A DNA stretch of 22,777 nucleotides, from assembly GCA_035486135.1 (NCBI GenBank), contig DATHNI010000040.1, forward strand, positions 1-22,777. Reading direction: 5' to 3'. Origin of the DNA: JASHVB01 sp035486135. Its GTDB lineage: Bacteria > Pseudomonadota > Alphaproteobacteria > Acetobacterales > Acetobacteraceae. Position numbers and translations under genes: made by a program. Numbering within the stretch: position 1 is the stretch's first letter; each line of letters begins with the position of its first letter. The notes below the pieces were generated by a model, which was not told the DNA's origin, searched no databases, and saw nothing but the letters and a program-made list of their open reading frames with translations. This document shows, in pieces, positions 21,300-22,777 of the stretch.

Positions 21300-22777
21300 G
21301 CCGCCCCCAGCCGCGCCGGCGCCTCGCTGTCGATCCCGACGCTGCGCGCGGTGGGCAGCAGAGCGAAATACCGCCGGGACACCCGGTTCGACAGCCCGGC
21401 CACCTCGTCGCGCAGATCGCGCAGCCGCGGTGGCAGCCGGGTCGCGGCGCGCGCCTGGTCCGGCGCTGCCTCGACCGTGCGCACCATGGCATCGGCCGCC
21501 CCCAGCAGGGTCGTAGCGATGCCGGCCAGCGCCGCATCCTGCGTGCCGGCGATCTCGTTCAGCAGAACCCCCGCGGTGACAAGCTGGAACGCCAGGCCGC
21601 GCGGGTTGCCCGGGTCCGCCAGCATCAGGTCCAACGCAGGCGCCGGCTGGAGTACCCCGGAATAGCGGCTGCGATAGGTGATGACCGAGTCGCGCAACTC
21701 CAGGGCGAGCCGCAGGCCATGCTCCACCAGCGCCGGCTGGGTATCGGCGCCGGGCAGTTCCAGCGCGCAGGCCAGTTCGTCGGCGACCGCCTGGGCACGT
21801 TCCACCCGCCGCCCCAGGTCGAGGAACAGCCGACCGCCACCGCGTACCATGTTCTCGGCGGCCAGACCCGCGACGGTCGCCGCGAACTCCAGCACGCGGG
21901 ACATCGCCGAGGTGCCGGCTTCCAGCGCCTTGCCGTCCTCGCGCGGACGGATTTGCTCCAGCGCGTCCTCCAGCTCGGCCAGACCGCGCGCCATCACGGC
22001 GTGCATCTCGCCGGTGACGCGGTCGCGCAGCAGGCCGGTCATGCGCGACACCCGGCCGGTCATGGCGTGGATCGCGCCCCACGGCGCGGCGGCGCGCAGC
22101 AATGCCTCGGCCAGGCCCGCCGGGCCGAGGCCGGTGACGGTCTCGGCGTTCAGCACGCCGGCCTGGGTCAGGCAGGCGGTCAGCACCTGGAGTTCCGCCA
22201 GTTCATGCGGCGCCGGGGCCGGACGGGCCAACCGGAGCAGGGCGGCACGCAGGAGCCGGGCGGCGCCTTCCAGGCGTTCCAGGTAGCGGCCGAGCCAGAA
22301 GAAGTTGTCCGCCGCCCGGCTTGGCAGGTCGCCGGAGGTGCGCCGGATCGCCAATGCCGGCACTCGCTGCGCCTGCGGCCCGGTGATGTCGAGCGGGTCC
22401 TGCGCCAGCACCCAAACGTCCTTGGCCAAGCCCGGCGTGCCGATCGGCCAGGCGGGCACACCGTCCGGCAAACCGCAGCCAAGGCCGCCTTGCATGGCGC
22501 GCCACACGCCGTCGGAGTAGGCCAGGAACAACCGGATCACCAACGGCCGCGGCACGAGCTGGCCGCCATCGAGGCACGGTGCCGCGGACGCCGCGACCGG
22601 CGATCGTGCCACGTATTTGCCCGGCGTGGTGGCAATCCGGGTCAGCAAGCCATCGATCGCCTCCGCCGCCATCCTGGCGGGGGACAGCGGCGGCGCATTG
22701 GCGTCCAGCGCCTGGCGGATCACCCATGCATTCGGATCGCGCAGCACCGCGTCGCGCGTCGCTGCCCCATCCGGCGC
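21296..22777 (-). CDS. Circularly permuted ATP-grasp / alpha-E domain fusion (5' part beyond window)
   Basis: The frame is open from the right edge of the window, so the gene begins outside; 493 residues are visible. The first part (nt 22777 to about 22320) is the C-terminal end of a type 2 circularly permuted ATP-grasp domain (DUF404/DUF407), recognised by VLRDPNAWVIRQAL, LVPRPLVIRLFLAYSDG and a Gly-rich end where the family usually has PGGL. From about nt 22320 the alpha-E domain (DUF403) starts with the typical RAADNFFWLGRYLERLE and continues as a long helical region to RVSRRYFALLP near the C-terminus. In many bacteria these are two genes; here they are one. ATP-grasp predicts carboxylate-amine/peptide ligation. 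The stop overlaps the next transglutaminase-like gene. About 350 residues are probably missing upstream. Confidence 0.9.
   Translation of the reverse strand, partial: APDGAATRDAVLRDPNAWVIRQALDANAPPLSPARMAAEAIDGLLTRIATTPGKYVARSPVAASAAPCLDGGQLVPRPLVIRLFLAYSDGVWRAMQGGLGCGLPDGVPAWPIGTPGLAKDVWVLAQDPLDITGPQAQRVPALAIRRTSGDLPSRAADNFFWLGRYLERLEGAARLLRAALLRLARPAPAPHELAELQVLTACLTQAGVLNAETVTGLGPAGLAEALLRAAAPWGAIHAMTGRVSRMTGLLRDRVTGEMHAVMARGLAELEDALEQIRPREDGKALEAGTSAMSRVLEFAATVAGLAAENMVRGGGRLFLDLGRRVERAQAVADELACALELPGADTQPALVEHGLRLALELRDSVITYRSRYSGVLQPAPALDLMLADPGNPRGLAFQLVTAGVLLNEIAGTQDAALAGIATTLLGAADAMVRTVEAAPDQARAATRLPPRLRDLRDEVAGLSNRVSRRYFALLPTARSVGIDSEAPARLGAA

Noticed and set aside
20199..21665. A 488-codon + strand frame opposite the transglutaminase-like and alpha-E genes
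   Set aside because: It spans the boundary of two well-supported minus-strand genes and shows no family motif.

Overview
The window is high-GC DNA with densely packed bidirectional genes and no rRNA, tRNA or recognisable phage or plasmid genes. Gene content and a recurring intergenic palindrome family of the 'GTCATGGCCGGG' type suggest an alphaproteobacterial chromosome, perhaps of the Rhodospirillales/Acetobacteraceae type. That placement is inferred from style and was not tested by a search.

Bases 2-3778 (+ strand) hold a compact nickel-pincer-cofactor operon, larA(partial)-larC-larE-larB, with each start codon overlapping the previous stop. LarB, LarE and LarC are the three enzymes that build the NPN cofactor, and LarA is the racemase/epimerase that uses it. 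Facing it on the minus strand (5174-3987 and 6061-5171) is a class III CoA-transferase translationally coupled to a CitE-like acyl-CoA lyase. Upstream of these lie a cytoplasmic Asp-box beta-propeller (7382-6306) and a divergent amidohydrolase (7483-8310). Together they look like a 2-hydroxyacid catabolic neighbourhood, although the substrate cannot be read from the sequence.

Bases 8311-8768 hold an elaborate array of palindromic repeats. From 12077 to 8769 (minus strand) lies an 1102-residue transglutaminase-like/DUF2126 fusion. A divergent M19 dipeptidase (12476-13849) carries an unusual N-terminal module ahead of an internal Tat-like signal. It converges with an RTX-type, glycine-rich Ca-binding repeat protein (15162-13891). 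After a roughly 500-base relatively AT-rich gap come alkB (16320-15670), a stand-alone pal lipoprotein gene (17074-16544), an M29 aminopeptidase (18435-17179) and a chloramphenicol-phosphotransferase-like kinase (19184-18630), all on the minus strand.

The right end (22777-19340, minus strand) holds a circularly permuted ATP-grasp/alpha-E fusion (5' end outside the window), overlapped by one transglutaminase-like gene and followed by a second. With the DUF2126 fusion there are three transglutaminase-like proteins and two predicted amide-forming ligase domains in about 14 kb. This is a version of the known but biochemically uncharacterised ATP-grasp/alpha-E/transglutaminase peptide-ligation neighbourhood. 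It is the best candidate here for an undescribed biological system.
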